Shown here: positions 50,641 through 61,386 of the stretch, in pieces
Layout: the number at the start of each line of letters is the position of its first letter
Position numbering within the stretch: the first letter of the stretch is position 1
Origin: Neoscytalidium dimidiatum
Taxonomy: Eukaryota > Ascomycota > Dothideomycetes > Botryosphaeriales > Botryosphaeriaceae
Direction of reading: 5' to 3'
DNA length: 64,000 nucleotides
Assembly: GCA_037367355.1 (NCBI GenBank)
Contig: JAVSCG010000040.1
Location: 62,001 to 126,000 of the forward strand
Made by a program: the position numbers and the translations under genes
The notes under the pieces: generated by a model
The model's database searches: none
Told to the model about the DNA's origin: nothing
Seen by the model: only the letters and a program-made list of their open reading frames with translations

Positions 50641-50711
50641 AAGACCTACGGGATTTGAACCCATATAATAATGCTTAAAAGGCACATGCTTTACCATTAA
50701 GCTAAGGTCTT
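50641..50711 (-). tRNA. trnK: tRNA-Lys (UUU)
   Basis: The acceptor is AAGACCT/AGGTCTT. The anticodon loop CTTTTAA gives UUU. The T arm is TGGGTTCAAATCCCG. Confidence 0.92.
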
Positions 50712-50979
50712 TTACTTTTTGTAAGCTAACAACTAAAACTTGAGATTTGTTAATAACAACTTTTTAACCGCTGAAGCATTAGTAGTACAATCTATATCTT
50801 CTAGTTTATTATTATATATTTACTTTTAATAAATTGTCCATCAAAATAATATTAAAAATGAAAAGTAAGAATACCCATATACTCTAAAGCTTCAGAAATA
50901 TTGATCCCTCATTTTTTTTTAAGAAAAAAAGAAAGAAAAAAAGAAAAATTTTAGGGCCTGCCCAAGGATCAGGGAATTC

Positions 50980-51560
50980 AGTTATTACTCCTGTAGATAT
51001 ATCTTTAACAGTAACTGAATTAAACTGAGCATTATTAAGTGATATTTTAAATAAAGTGGACTCAGTTCACTCTGCCAGAACTACTTTCACGAAGAAGTTA
51101 TTTAGTAGCCTCACTATGTTTAAAACCAAGAGATAATCCTGCTACTTTTAAAACATTATATTCAGATTTTAAATTATCAATATTATTCTCTTTTAATTAA
51201 ATCAGAAAAATCACAATATTCCAAGATATCTAATTTGAATACCCTTATTTAAATAAGGATATATATAGAATATTATTATCCTTTTTTAAGTAAGTTCTTT
51301 GGTTTAAAAAGTTATAGATAAATAATTATTAAATCTTTTAGATAAATCAATAGCAGAACCTATATAATATTAACCAGACTCTATATGAGTTTATCTGTAA
51401 ATACCTGTTTTATTTATATTCTCTTTACCAGTGGGGCACCTTAAGAATGGGTCCCCACTGGTCCCCCTACCGCGGGGGCACAGCCCCCTCGGAAGGGACT
51501 AATTTTATTTTGTAATAAATCAGAATTAGAATATGAAACTATGGAAGTACACTTAAAAAT
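50980..51560 (-). pseudogene. decayed GIY-YIG endonuclease with GC insertion
   Basis: Pieces: TYYIGSAIDLSKRFNNYLS-like, LEYCDFSDLIKRE, LKSEYNVLKVAGLSLGFKHS. Many stops. A GC element (51428-51500: accagtggggcaccttaaga, then ctaccgcgggggcacagccc) lies in its 5' part. Confidence 0.65.
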
Positions 51561-51744
51561 TCATCGGAGGAATAGTGCTTTTTATGTATAAAAGAATTTA
51601 AGTATAATTTAAAATTCTTCTAGTTCCCGGAGAAGTTTTAGCTAACTTTTCAAATGTAAGATTCTAATAGTACTAGATGCTGGTTTTAATTTGATACCTT
51701 TGTCTAAACTAAATTTTAAGTTTTTTTAATCATTTCTTCTAATA

Positions 51745-51915
51745 ATAAATAACCCATCTCATAATTCACTACCAATGGGCCTTATTTTTTTTTTATATAA
51801 TATAAAAATTAGGGTCCCCACAAGTTTCCTTACGCTACCGCTTATTTTTTTATGAAAAAAAAAATTAGCAGGAAACTAATAAAAATTTAAGAGTATAATA
51901 ATTAAGGAATATTCT
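51745..51915 (-). repeat. copy of the nad6 leader with GC element
   Basis: About 90% like 54745-54895: acccatctcataattcacta, a GC/AT hairpin element (gggccttattttt...attaggg; gtccccacaagtttccttac; ttagcaggaaact) and aaaatttaagagtataataa. It follows trnV, while the other copy follows trnR and precedes nad6. Confidence 0.85.
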
Positions 51916-51940
51916 TTATATAAATTAATTATTACAAGAT

Positions 51941-52012
51941 AAGGAATAAAGGATTCGAACCTTTAACCGTCTATGTGTAAGATAGACGCTCTACCAATTG
52001 AGCTAATTCCTT
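51941..52012 (-). tRNA. trnV: tRNA-Val (UAC)
   Basis: The acceptor is AAGGAAT/ATTCCTT. The anticodon arm TCTAT-CTTACAC-ATAGA gives UAC. Confidence 0.93.
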
Positions 52013-52139
52013 TTTTTATGTAGGATGATACAATAAAATTTCATGGTTTTTAATCATTATAATAATTTTAGGTAATTTTACATAAGAATAATAATCATAA
52101 CCGTTATTGTAGTATAATATAGTATTCATATGATAACTA

Positions 52140-52395
52140 GGATTATATTTTATAACGGCTTCACCACTTTTTTATGCTTAACCGCTAGCTCTTGACTATT
52201 TTGCATAGGTTTAGATAAACCTAATCACCAATTTTACCTCTAATATTATCATCGTTTGAAGCATCTAAGTTATTACGGTATGAAGATTTAATATAAAAAC
52301 CTTTAAATTCTATACTTTTTATACTTTTATTCCGAAAATTAGGTGTAACATATTTATATTCTTTATTTAAATTTTAAGAGTTATATATATATTTA
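52140..52395 (-). pseudogene. relic of the nad6-GIY-YIG linker region
   Basis: DNA resembles 53815-54015 in order: taacggcttcaccacttttt, ttgactattttgcataggtt, taaacctaatcaccaatttt, then tatactttttatacttttat. Only the linker of the fusion protein is present, with frame breaks. Confidence 0.65.
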
Positions 52396-52511
52396 ATCTT
52401 TTTTTTGTTTAATTACTATAATTTTTATATATTTTTATATATTTTTATATATTTTTAAAAATATATAATAATTAATAAGAAATACCTAAAAACCTCTAAA
52501 TATCTAAAAAG

Positions 52512-54062
52512 TTATTCAATAAAAGATATAATTAAACCTTTATATGGCTCATTAGTATTAGCATACTTTTTAATAGTTTCACGTCATATTTTAGTATTAC
52601 GCTCTGCATCCCGAAGAGAAGAATAAGTATGAGTTAAACCTGTTTCCTGATTAGTAATAGATATATATTTAGCTCTATTATGTAGAGATGTTTGATCCTC
52701 ATCTCACTTTACTATATATCCATTATATTCAATTCCAGAAACTATACGAGACTTCAAGGTATTACCTGTAGTTTTAAGACCTAAACCTCTAAAATATTCA
52801 GCACATGCAGATAAACTTTTAAAACTTAAAGTTTTATTGTCTTTAACATCTAATAAAACTACTTTTTTACTTTTACCTGAAATAATCTTCAAGTTTTCCT
52901 TGTCCTTAGTCAACATTCCGATTATTTCAGATATAGACATACCTGAAGGACTCGCAGTAACTACCTCAGTAGTAGTTAAAACATATTGACCCAAATAAAG
53001 AGAATTCGTATTAATATATTTTGAGACATTTAAGTTTCAAGTGTGTATACCTATCAGAGAAAATTCACTCTTTAGACCTGAAAAATATAAAATAGATTTA
53101 TCTTTATTATACATAAACAAAGTAGTACCTAACCTATCTTGAGCTAACATTCCTTTGACCTCTTCCTCACTATAATTTCCTTCTTCGGCAGTAAGGATAG
53201 GTACAGAAGAGAAAACATATTTACCTAAATAATACGAACCTGTTTCAATATTATTTACAATAACAGCATACCAAATACCAAATTTAATATAGAAATCCTT
53301 AATAGAATCTGAATGATAGATTAAAGTAGTTTTATCTTTATTATACATAAAGATTTCTTTAGATTTAAATCCAGGAACATTAGCTACTCTAGATACATTT
53401 AAATTAAATGAAGGATCTAATAGATAATATTGTTCTAATATAAGCTCAGGCTTTAAGACCATAGTAGAATATATAGGCATAACTTCTAAACTAAATTTAC
53501 CTAAACCTTCTTTACTTAATAAAGGTAAAAATTTACCATATTCTTTATAAGTACCGCTTAAGTATCTTTGTAGTCTAGTAGCTAATTGCACTGAAGAACC
53601 TACATATTTAGCACCTGTTTCTTTATGAGTAAAGATATATACACCTGCTACTTCTTTACCATTCATCTTTCCTAACTTATCTATAAAACTAGGGTCTTTA
53701 TATAAAGATTTACTTAGATCATTAAATTTAAACCTAGGTGTATTAACTAATGCTTTTAATGCTTCATTTGTGACATGTAAATTATAAATAGATAAGATTC
53801 TATTTATTATATTAGCTGTAACGGCTTCACCACTTCTAATGTGTTTAATCGCTATGTTCTGACTATTTTGCATTGGTTTATCTAAAACCAATCACCATTT
53901 TTTACCACTTGAGGTGTCTAATTTATTACGACGTGAAGATATAGTATGGAAACTACGTTTATTAAATTGTATACTTTTTATACTTTTATTATAAGAATTT
54001 AGTGTTACATCTTTAATCTTTTTCTCTATTAGATATTCAGAATTTTTTTTATATGTATTATC
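52512..54062 (-). CDS. GIY-YIG endonuclease extension fused to nad6
   Basis: The nad6 frame continues without a stop for about 516 further codons to TAA at 52512, using TGA as Trp (KKWWLVLDK, HTWNLNVS, KWDEDQT). After a basic linker (residues about 223-350, including RSFHTISSRRNK) comes a GIY-YIG domain at about residue 362 (AGVYIFTHKETGAKYVGSSV, RLQRYLSG; Glu in ELILEQYYLLDPSFNLNVS). Several repeats follow (FMYNKDKTTLIYHSDSIKDF; FMYNKDKSILYFSGLKSEFS; VLLDVKDNKTLSFKSLSACA), likely helix-turn-helix modules. It could be cut from NAD6 after translation, or mark a terminal insertion. Confidence 0.85.
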
Positions 54063-54728
54063 TTTTTTTTGTTTAAGCACGATAACAATAATACCTATCA
54101 TGGCTAATAATAATATTACAGATGTTATTATAAGTCATATAGAATAACTAGTATACATTATATTACCTATATTAGTTATGTGTGAAGTTTCTGCCAAATT
54201 ACCATCTCATATTTTAGATGTTACAAAGGCTATCTCACTACTATCGTTAGAAAAATTAAATACTTTTTTTATATAGTCGCTACTATAGTTATTAGACAGA
54301 AGATCTTTTAAGATGTTATTTAAACTTACAGTATAACTATTAAAAGCTACAATACTATATGGCAATATTTCATATACAACATAGTTAAATAAAATACCAA
54401 TTATTATAGCTAAAGGTATACTATTACTAGTATCACTTACTAACTCAGATATTCTAACATTTATTAACATTAAAATGAAAAGAAATAGTATAGATACGGC
54501 ACCAACATATACTAATAAGTAAGATAAACCTATAAAATTTATACCTAACATGATTAAATAACCAGATATACTTAAAAATAAACCAATTAAAAATAAAACA
54601 GACACAACTGGGTTTTTAGTAATAATAACTAATATACCAGATAAAATAGCAGTTAAAGATATAAAATCTAAAAGTTCACCTCTGTAACCATTAGTAAAAC
54701 TTTCATTAAAAACAAATAAGCTAGACAT
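54063..54728 (-). CDS. nad6: NADH dehydrogenase subunit 6 (without its own stop codon)
   Basis: Start ATG 54728 (MSSLFVFNESFTNGYRGELL); an in-frame ATG at 54764 is also possible. Typical NAD6 helices: NPVVSVLFLIGLFLSISGYL, FIGLSYLLVYVGAVSILFLF, MLINVRISELVSD. The usual C-terminal part is NIMYTSYSIWLIITSVILLL then AMIGIIVIVLKQK, after which a stop would be expected; none is present. NAD6 is a membrane subunit of complex I. The leader has a GC element (54767-54870). Confidence 0.92.
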
Positions 54729-54744
54729 TTTTTTACTACAACAT

Positions 54745-54895
54745 ATTCCCATCTCATAATTCACTACCAGTGGGGCCTTATTTTTTTTTATATAATATAA
54801 AAATTAGGGTCCCCACAAGTTTCCTTACGCTACCGCTTATTTTTTTTATGAAAAAAAAATTAGCAGGAAACTGATAAAAATTTAAGAGAGTATAA
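54745..54895 (-). repeat. nad6 leader with inserted GC/AT element
   Basis: A third version at 58245-58292 (cccatctcatatttcgctac, directly followed by tgaaaacaaatttaagagag) lacks the about 105-nt element present here and at 51745-51915. The element has the form ccagtggggccttatttttt ... attagcaggaaac. Confidence 0.85.
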
Positions 54896-54922
54896 TAATT
54901 AAGGAAAATATAAAGATAATAA

Positions 54923-54992
54923 TACGCGTACAGGATTCGAACCTATAACATTGTGTCCGTAGCACAGAATTATACCATTTAACTAACGCGTA
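54923..54992 (-). tRNA. trnR: tRNA-Arg (ACG)
   Basis: The acceptor is TACGCGT/ACGCGTA. The anticodon loop CTACGGA gives ACG. The T arm is ATAGG-TTCGAAT-CCTGT. The anticodon stem has one mismatch. Confidence 0.87.
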
Positions 54993-55046
54993 TTATTTTA
55001 AGATTATATAAAAATTTAACATTATATTGATTAATTATTACACTAA

Positions 55047-55116
55047 GCCCTTAAGATGAATCGAACATCTATCAAAATATTAACAGTATTTCGCTCTACC
55101 GTTGAGCTATAAAGGC
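55047..55116 (-). tRNA. trnN: tRNA-Asn (GUU)
   Basis: The acceptor is GCCTTTA/TAAGGGC. The anticodon arm AAATA-CTGTTAA-TATTT gives GUU. Confidence 0.92.
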
Positions 55117-55327
55117 TATTAATCTTTAAAAAACTTTTTAGTCATTTAAATACTAGTATTTTTTAGGGGCTTTTAATTGAAAAGAGCAAATACATTATAG
55201 TTAAATTATAAATATTTATTATATGTTTATATAAAATAATATTAATAAACTAGCATCTCTAATTTTAGTGAGAGAGATAAACTCCTAAATATTAATTACG
55301 TTACGTATTACCTTTTTCTTTTTTTAC

Positions 55328-55374
55328 TAGTCCTCCCCCTCCGGGTGGTTTCACCACCCGGAGGGGGAGGGAAG
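55328..55374. repeat. GC-rich perfect palindrome
   Basis: cctccccctccgggtggttt and caccacccggagggggagg form a near-perfect GC stem of about 18 bp in a spacer of otherwise extreme AT content. Confidence 0.85.
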
Positions 55375-55486
55375 CAAAAGAAAAATTTATTAAACTATGT
55401 CAAACAACAGAAATTAGAAAATAACAATAAATATTAAAAGATGGGTTAGTTTTCTTTTGTAGTTATTAGTAGAAAATACTGAAACT

Positions 55487-55570
55487 AGGAGAGAAGAGAT
55501 TCGAACTCTTAAAAGTATATTACTATTGAGTTTACAGCTCAACCCTTCTTACCAATAAAGGAACTCTCCT
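55487..55570 (-). tRNA. trnY: tRNA-Tyr (GUA)
   Basis: The acceptor is AGGAGAG/CTCTCCT. The anticodon arm TTGAG-CTGTAAA-CTCAA gives GUA. The variable arm is long. Confidence 0.92.
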
Positions 55571-55585
55571 TTTTTTATGTTATTA

Positions 55586-55640
55586 AAATGTATTATTAAT
55601 TGTTCATTATTCCGAGCAAGTTCCCCCTATTCGAACGAAT
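55586..55640 (-). repeat. rns 3'-terminus copy 3
   Basis: attgttcattattccgagca then agttccccc resembles the true rns end at 58549-58602. It follows a decayed LAGLIDADG gene and lies next to trnY. Confidence 0.7.
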
Positions 55641-55979
55641 ATAAAATAATTTACTTTAGATAAAGATAAATCAGATTTATCTTTAAGTTTAATATATGAA
55701 GTAGTTATACTCAAGAGCAATAAAGGACAAAAGTATTAAAACCCTTATCTATTTATTTACAATATGAATACCTACATTGAACATAAGAAAAAGAGTGATC
55801 AAAAATAGGTTGCCTAAATATAAAGAATCTCTAAATAAACTTAATTTTTAATCTGCAAAACGTTATAAGCAGTCTATGACTGGTAGATATCGTCATAATA
55901 CTTAAGTAGCAAAAACTGACACAACTGTGTCTTAAACAGCTTAAATTTAAGTTAAGTTCTACCAAAGTTCATATCTTCT

Positions 55980-56991
55980 TTTATACTTTTAACTTTATTA
56001 ATACCCTTTTGAAGTAAGATGTACTTTAAAATGTACCAATTCCATAATTAGACAGAAATATTGATAATTAAGGTTTTTAATACCATGCTTAGAATAATTT
56101 TTAAAGAATGGTATAACCTTTTTATACATTCAAATTTAGATACTTTTAATTGAATATTATTTTTGATTACTGGTAATAACACCGCAATCTAAGAATTTAG
56201 CTATTTTATAAATTAAATCTCTATCTCTAGTTAACTGATTTATATAAAAATGAAACACGATTAATGCTTTTAACATAGCTAGTCACTAAAATACGAACAA
56301 AGAAAGATCATTCTTCGTCTGCAAACCCAGCCTGTCAATTACCGTCTCTAATACTTTGATTTACCGCTCCAGGTCTTTCGACATAAATCTCAGTGTATTG
56401 AACTGCTAATTTTTCATATAAACCTTTATTCATTGAAGCTTTAATACTTACAATTTCAGTAAGACCTGATGTTGTAAGATGAGCACCTTGTTTAATTAAA
56501 CTAACTGTTTTCTCAAATAAAGAAAATCTGTTCATTTTGAGAAAGGATGACTTTTAAAGAAAGGAACTATAATATTTACTAAATCCTCTACATAATTAAC
56601 ATAGAAAGTAATAGCATTATTTTTTAAATCTTGTTTAATTTTTCCTATGGGGTGCCCCCTGTGTTGCGTAGCAACACAGGGGGGAGGGGTCCCCTAATTT
56701 TTTTATATTATAAAAAAATAAGGCCCCAGTCGCCGCTTAACGGCGACGCCCGGGGCTACTCCAAAAAAATGATTGTAAACTTTGTATTAAATGTAAATCT
56801 TTAATATTTAAAAAAATTGCAAAAGAAGGATGAACAGAATAAATAGTTCTAGATGTATCCGATGAACGACGTGAAGCTTTTCTTACTCTATTATCTTTTG
56901 TAACAGAAATAGTAAATGTAGCCTCCGCATCAGATAATCCTACTACATATTCATTATGTAACTTAGAACCTTCTTTAACTACAACAGGCAT
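55980..56991 (-). pseudogene. decayed LAGLIDADG_1 endonuclease downstream of rns
   Basis: Motif 1 NEYVVGLSDAEATFTISV is at about 56930. A GC cluster (56650-56757) then interrupts at QSFFW. TVSLIKQGAHLTTSGLTEIV follows, and a motif-2 relic WQAGFADEEWSFFV (GDG lost). Domain 2 is in broken frames. It lies between rns-end copies 2 and 3. Confidence 0.78.
56650..56757. repeat. composite GC element in a LAGLIDADG pseudogene
   Basis: Three modules: gccccctgtgttgcgtagca palindrome, an AT stem (aatttttttatattataaaa) and gccccagtcgccgcttaacg palindrome. The same module order occurs at 6296-6395. Confidence 0.85.
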
Positions 56992-57240
56992 AGCTGATAG
57001 TAAAATAAAACCATCTGTATTACCAATTAAGTATCAATTCTAAAATCAAAAATATCAAAGAAGTATTCGAATATAGAAAAGATATTAAGTAGTAGCATAT
57101 TGGAAAAAAAAAATAAATATTATTTGAAAAACACTATCCCTATGACCAACCTCATCTGTTTTCATATATATATGAGAAATATAAGTAACAGACTACCCCT
57201 TTTAATTATTATATTAATTTAGAATTTTATATATATTTTT

Positions 57241-57290
57241 GGGTGTATTGTTAATATTTAATTATTCCCGAGCAAGTTCCCCTGCAAAAA
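57241..57290 (-). repeat. rns 3'-terminus copy 2
   Basis: gggtgtattgttaatattta, attattcccgagcaagttcc then cctgc. It matches 58549-58602 in about 45 positions, including the upstream tatatattt. It directly follows the GIY-YIG gene 57333-58256. Confidence 0.75.
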
Positions 57291-57332
57291 GAACATACTC
57301 GGTATACAAGAGAATCTCTAGAAACTTAAAAA

Positions 57333-58256
57333 CTATTTAGATTTTAAACTAGTTATTAAGTATCTACCTCTAAAAAGCCTAGTATTTTTACCATTAAGTT
57401 TATTCATAATAGTAGAACTACTTGCATCCAATGCAAGAGCTGCATTTCTTGCAGAAGGGTAGGTATTAGTCACTCCGCTTTCTAAATCTGTAACTAATAC
57501 AGCTTGCGCTGTTGCAGTAGAAGCTAAGATCTTCATACGGGTTTCTAAAGATACTTTGCTTACTTTCTTTGAAATTATTTTTTCAAAGGTAATTTGAAGT
57601 CTAGATAGAGCCATTTCTGACTCTTTTAATTTACTTTCAAACATATTTAAAACAAATTCCGAGAAACTAACACCTTTACCTTTATTTCTGAATAATCTGA
57701 CCAGTCAGGCATGTCTAAGTTTTAAACGCGTATTGTCATGTGTTATACGCCCTAAACTAGAACCAGCTACCTTACAGATATTATAACTAGGATTTAATTT
57801 ATTTAAAAAATATTGTTCTTTTGCTATAACAGAACTTTTATCTGTATACTCAAGAATTTCTAAAGTAAAATTAATATAACCATATTTTAATAAAGCTCTG
57901 TATATAATACTATTATTTTTAAGCACCTCTTTTTTAAGAAAATTAATAGAAAAATATTCTCTTAATCTTCTAGATAAATCAATCGCACTTCCTATATAAG
58001 TATCACCAGTAACTTTATTAGTTCAACGGTATATTCCTGATTTACCTTTATTATCTATAAGAATAGATTTCATATCTGTTTCACTATTTGAATAGATAAC
58101 AACTGGAACAATAGATAAGAAATATATCTCACTATTCTGATTAATAGTGAAATAAAAAAGCATTAAGCAAAAAACTAAAACAAAACTGACATTTAAAAAG
58201 CTACAACATAAAAAATTTTTTTTTAACATATTAAAAAAATTAAATTCCCATCTCAT
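57333..58256 (-). CDS. GIY-YIG endonuclease downstream of rns
   Basis: An open frame of 307 codons from ATG 58256 (TGA=Trp). A hydrophobic N-terminal stretch (SFVLVFCLMLFYFTI) of about 50 residues is followed by the GIY-YIG domain (KSGIYRWTNKVTGDTYIGSA; RRLREYF; AKEQYFLNKLNPSYNICKVA) and a C-terminal helix-turn-helix (TYPSARNAALALDASSSTIM). It lies between two copies of the rns terminus. Its leader shares cccatctcata with nad6. Confidence 0.87.
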
Positions 58257-58548
58257 ATTTCGCTACTGAAAACAAATTTAAGAGAGTATTGTGTATTTAA
58301 GTAAACATATAGAGCTTACAACACAAGAAAAAGCTACTAATTATCAACAGTTTAATAAAAATAATAATAACCATGAAATAATAGAAATACTTGTATTTAC
58401 TACAAAGTAAAAAGAACAGAAATACATATATTTTCTAATTAAGTCATATTAAATATTACCAAGATATATTAGAATAATCTTCCTAATAAGTATCCTGCTG
58501 TTAGGTAAAAAAAAATATAATAAAATTCATATTTTATATATATATATT

Positions 58549-58690
58549 GGGTGTATTGTTAATTGTTTATTATTCCCAGGCAAGTTCCCCTACCTGAACC
58601 GTATCATTTTATCCTTCTTCGACCATGTACAAAGTATTCACCTTGTATTTAGGTCTGAGACGAAGTTAATTAAGTACCAGTATTTCTACT
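58549..58690 (-). rRNA. rns: rns 3'-terminal exon
   Basis: Includes GGTCGAAGAAGGATAAAATG, the likely equivalent of the GTCGTAACAAGG region, and CGGTTCAGGTAGGGGAACTT. The upstream boundary with the preceding intron is uncertain. Confidence 0.65.
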
Positions 58691-59251
58691 GTATATAGAG
58701 CACACCTTAATATTCCACCTTGGAACTATACAGATCCTAGACTTCGGCAAAAAAAGTCAAGACTAAACCGTCTAATACTTCTCTAATATTAACTTATGCG
58801 GAAGAGTGCAAAACTAATTATTTACCGTTTTCGATTACATTATAAGTAACCAGTGGACCTACAAATACCATCTGCTCGTTGCTCTTTTATGATCTACCTA
58901 CTAACTATATATAAAATACTTGAGATTATGTTTTATAATATAGCGAGAAGAGAGTCAATTTAGATCCGCGATAGCCCATTAAACCTTTCGATTAATCAGT
59001 TAAATTGTTGCCATACCCTTATCCATTACGAAAGGCCATCTACTTTTATTGTTTCATATGTAGACTTGGCAAAAACTGCTTTAGGATGTCCCCGGAGTTT
59101 GGCATTTTTTGAAAGTACAAAGAAGGTCTCAATTTCTTTTTTGGTTTTTCGACTTAACACCAATCAGGGTCACGCATACGAAGATTATTTATTAATAAAC
59201 ATAAGTCCAATTACCTATATTAAAAATTAACAATAACCAAACTTATTGCAC
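58691..59251 (-). other. rns intron near E. coli 1400 (group I, no ORF)
   Basis: Elements shared with rnl intron 5 and the rns 1210 intron: CAAACTCCGGGGACATCC (59115-59095), GGGCTATCGCGGATCTAA (58985-58967), AAGAGCAACGAGCAGATGG (58885-58867) and TTAAGGTGTGCTCTATA (58715-58697). A 98-nt segment at 59154-59251 is identical to 61387-61484. Ends approximate. Confidence 0.6.
59154..59251 (-). repeat. 98-bp exact repeat, copy 1
   Basis: Identical to 61387-61484 (ttaacaccaatcagggtcac to ccaaacttattgcac). It lies between the rns 1400 region and the P element of the next intron. Confidence 0.9.
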
Positions 59252-59545
59252 ATACCCCTTTCAGCGCCTGACGAGTGGTTAGTACCTAGCTGAGATGAAA
59301 TTCACCGTGCTGTGATTACACACGATTACTAGTAATTCCTTTTTCATGTAATCGAGTTTCAGACTACAATTAATATTCTATCCTGTTTTAGGGGTTAGCT
59401 TAAGTTCACACTTTTGCATCCCTTTGTAAAGGCATATGTGGCACGTCTATAGCCCACAATGTTTCATAGCGACCAAATTTATCATACAAATAAATAAAGC
59501 ATATTACATACCCCAGATATACTAAAAATATATTGGCTGTGGGTT
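59252..59545 (-). rRNA. rns: rns exon, E. coli about 1215-1405
   Basis: GGGCTATAGACGTGCCACAT, CTGAAACTCGATTACATGAA, ACTAGTAATCGTGTGTAATC and ACTAACCACTCGTCAGGCGC. These include the decoding-site strand of helix 44. Confidence 0.88.
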
Positions 59546-60867
59546 TGTATACGTCAGGGATAATGTAACCTATATACGTCCTTTATTCATACTTGACTTT
59601 AAAACAACAATTCTATTAAAACCATCAGTAGTTAAATGATTTTTATTATTAATAATATGAGCTACCTCTTTAAAAGAAGAAAAATCTAAGCTTTTTATAC
59701 CAAGGATTGGATATTTATTAAAGAAGTCTATTATATTTAATACTTCTGAGAAGTTAGTAATTTGAAGATGAGCGGATCTCTCATTGGTATAAACATATTT
59801 AATTTTAGAGACTCCTGTTTGAATATCCAAAAGCTTAAGCGAACTATAATCACCTAATTTAAAGAAAGAAACCAGACCCAATATTACTGGTAAATCTCTA
59901 ATATGTAAACCAATAGAAAATCTTAATTGGACCCTATTACCCAATTTATTAGTAGATGAACCACCAGTTTTTACAAAGAAGCCTCCATCACCACTAGTAA
60001 ATCCTGCTACTCATTGTGGATCAGGTATACCTTTGAAAACATATTCAGGTTTACATACCTTAATTATATCAGAAAAATTAACTTTAAAAGAATCTTTGAG
60101 ACCTAAATTAAGAGAAGCTTTAATACCAACAAGTTTATTTAAACCTTTTATAGTCAAATGTTCCTTATTATTAATAATAATAAGTGCTTGTTTAAATAAT
60201 AAATAATCAGATAATTTTTTAGTTACAAGAGAATATTTGTCAAAATGATTTATGATCACTTGTAAATCCTTAACTGATTCTATCCGAAATTGAATAGAAT
60301 CCTTTCCATGTGAATGAATTTCACCTACACCGAAAAATCTTTTAATAGACTCCAACAATACTTGATCTTTCTTATGTAGACCTATACTGAATATAGATTT
60401 TACTCTATATCCTGTTTGGTATTTAGCATTACGTTGTATCAGAATAGAGAAGCATCCCTCTGCATCTGAAAAACCTGTAACGAATCAAGGATTTAATTTA
60501 AAGATAGAAGATAAAGTACAATATAATGCTTTATTTATTAGGTTAGAAAGGACTTTGGCTTGATAATTTCTTTCGAAGCCCCTTAGAGTACACCTTAAAC
60601 AAGGACCACGACCCCCTTGTCAACTACCGTCTACTCGTTGCTCTTTTTCAGATTTTAATCCAAGGTTACCCTTAGAGTAGAATTTAAAACCTGACTTAGA
60701 TCCGCGATATTCCATTTCTCTTTCGATCATATTCTGACTTATTACCATACCTGAGTGATTAGTTCAGCCACTTATATATTTTCATATATAGCTTGGTATC
60801 AGAAGTTTTAGGAGGTTCCCGGAGTTTGATAGTTCTACCCACACGAATGGTGTCCCACACCATTCAG
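59546..60867 (-). other. rns intron near E. coli 1210 (group I)
   Basis: Follows CAAGTCATCATGGCC. Elements: CAAACTCCGGGAACCTCC (60835-60815), TATCGCGGATCTAAG, AAGAGCAACGAGTAGACGG (60645-60627) and TTTAAGGTGTACTCTAAGG. The ORF begins right after the last element. Exact ends are not certain. Confidence 0.8.
59570..60590 (-). CDS. LAGLIDADG_1 homing endonuclease in rns
   Basis: Open for about 340 codons to the stop at 59570. Motif 1 is NPWFVTGFSDAEGCFSIL; motif 2 QWVAGFTSGDGGFFVK. Domain-end helices are KLVGIKASLNLGL and RIVVLKSSMNKGR. Catalytic acidic positions are kept and there are no GC insertions. No ATG precedes motif 1 in frame within the first 70 codons, so start choice is open. Confidence 0.87.
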
Positions 60868-61082
60868 CAGGCCATGATGACTTGTCTTAGTCCCTATTAT
60901 ATAATCCAATATAGCGGTTAACTGCATTATTTAAACAAATAAAAAACAAGGGTTTACGATAATTTTTTGGATCTAACCAAATCTCACGACATTAACTGAA
61001 GACAGCCATGCAACGCCTGTGTTAATTTATTAATTAACATTCAAATTGTGGTAAGGTTTTTCGAGGATTATCGAATTAAATA
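60868..61082 (-). rRNA. rns: rns exon, E. coli about 953-1210
   Basis: TATTTAATTCGATAATCCTC, ACAGGCGTTGCATGGCTGTC and ACAAGTCATCATGGCC. The 5' end is fixed by the group II intron end (CTCGAC). Confidence 0.9.
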
Positions 61083-61121
61083 GTCGAGATAGGTAGGCCC
61101 TCTCAGGCTTTCCCCCCACAA

Positions 61122-61155
61122 GAACCGTACGTGCGACTTTCATCGCATACGGCTC
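61122..61155 (-). ncRNA. group II intron domain V (rns)
   Basis: GAGCCGTATGCGATGAAAGT and CGCACGTACGGTTC form the 34-nt hairpin; it is one base different from rnl intron 7. Confidence 0.93.
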
Positions 61156-61386
61156 AAACAGAAATCTTCGGTTTTATTTTTACATTTTGATATGTAGATA
61201 ACCTAGCAGCCCTCGCCACAAACAAATGTACCTTTTACGACAACATACAATGGAGGTACATTTGTCAGATTCTGCCGTATGTTAAGTCAGCCAATTTTCC
61301 TTACATTGGCTATGTAAAAAAAAAAGAAGTTAAATATTAAATTATTTCCGGGTAAGTTGGTCTTTGCGTGATTGATAAAACGATAT

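Noticed and set aside
13187..56757. GC palindrome series considered as a CRISPR-like array
   Set aside because: Units are dispersed singly or in small clusters, differ in sequence, and lack regular spacers; they fit fungal mitochondrial GC clusters or double-hairpin elements.
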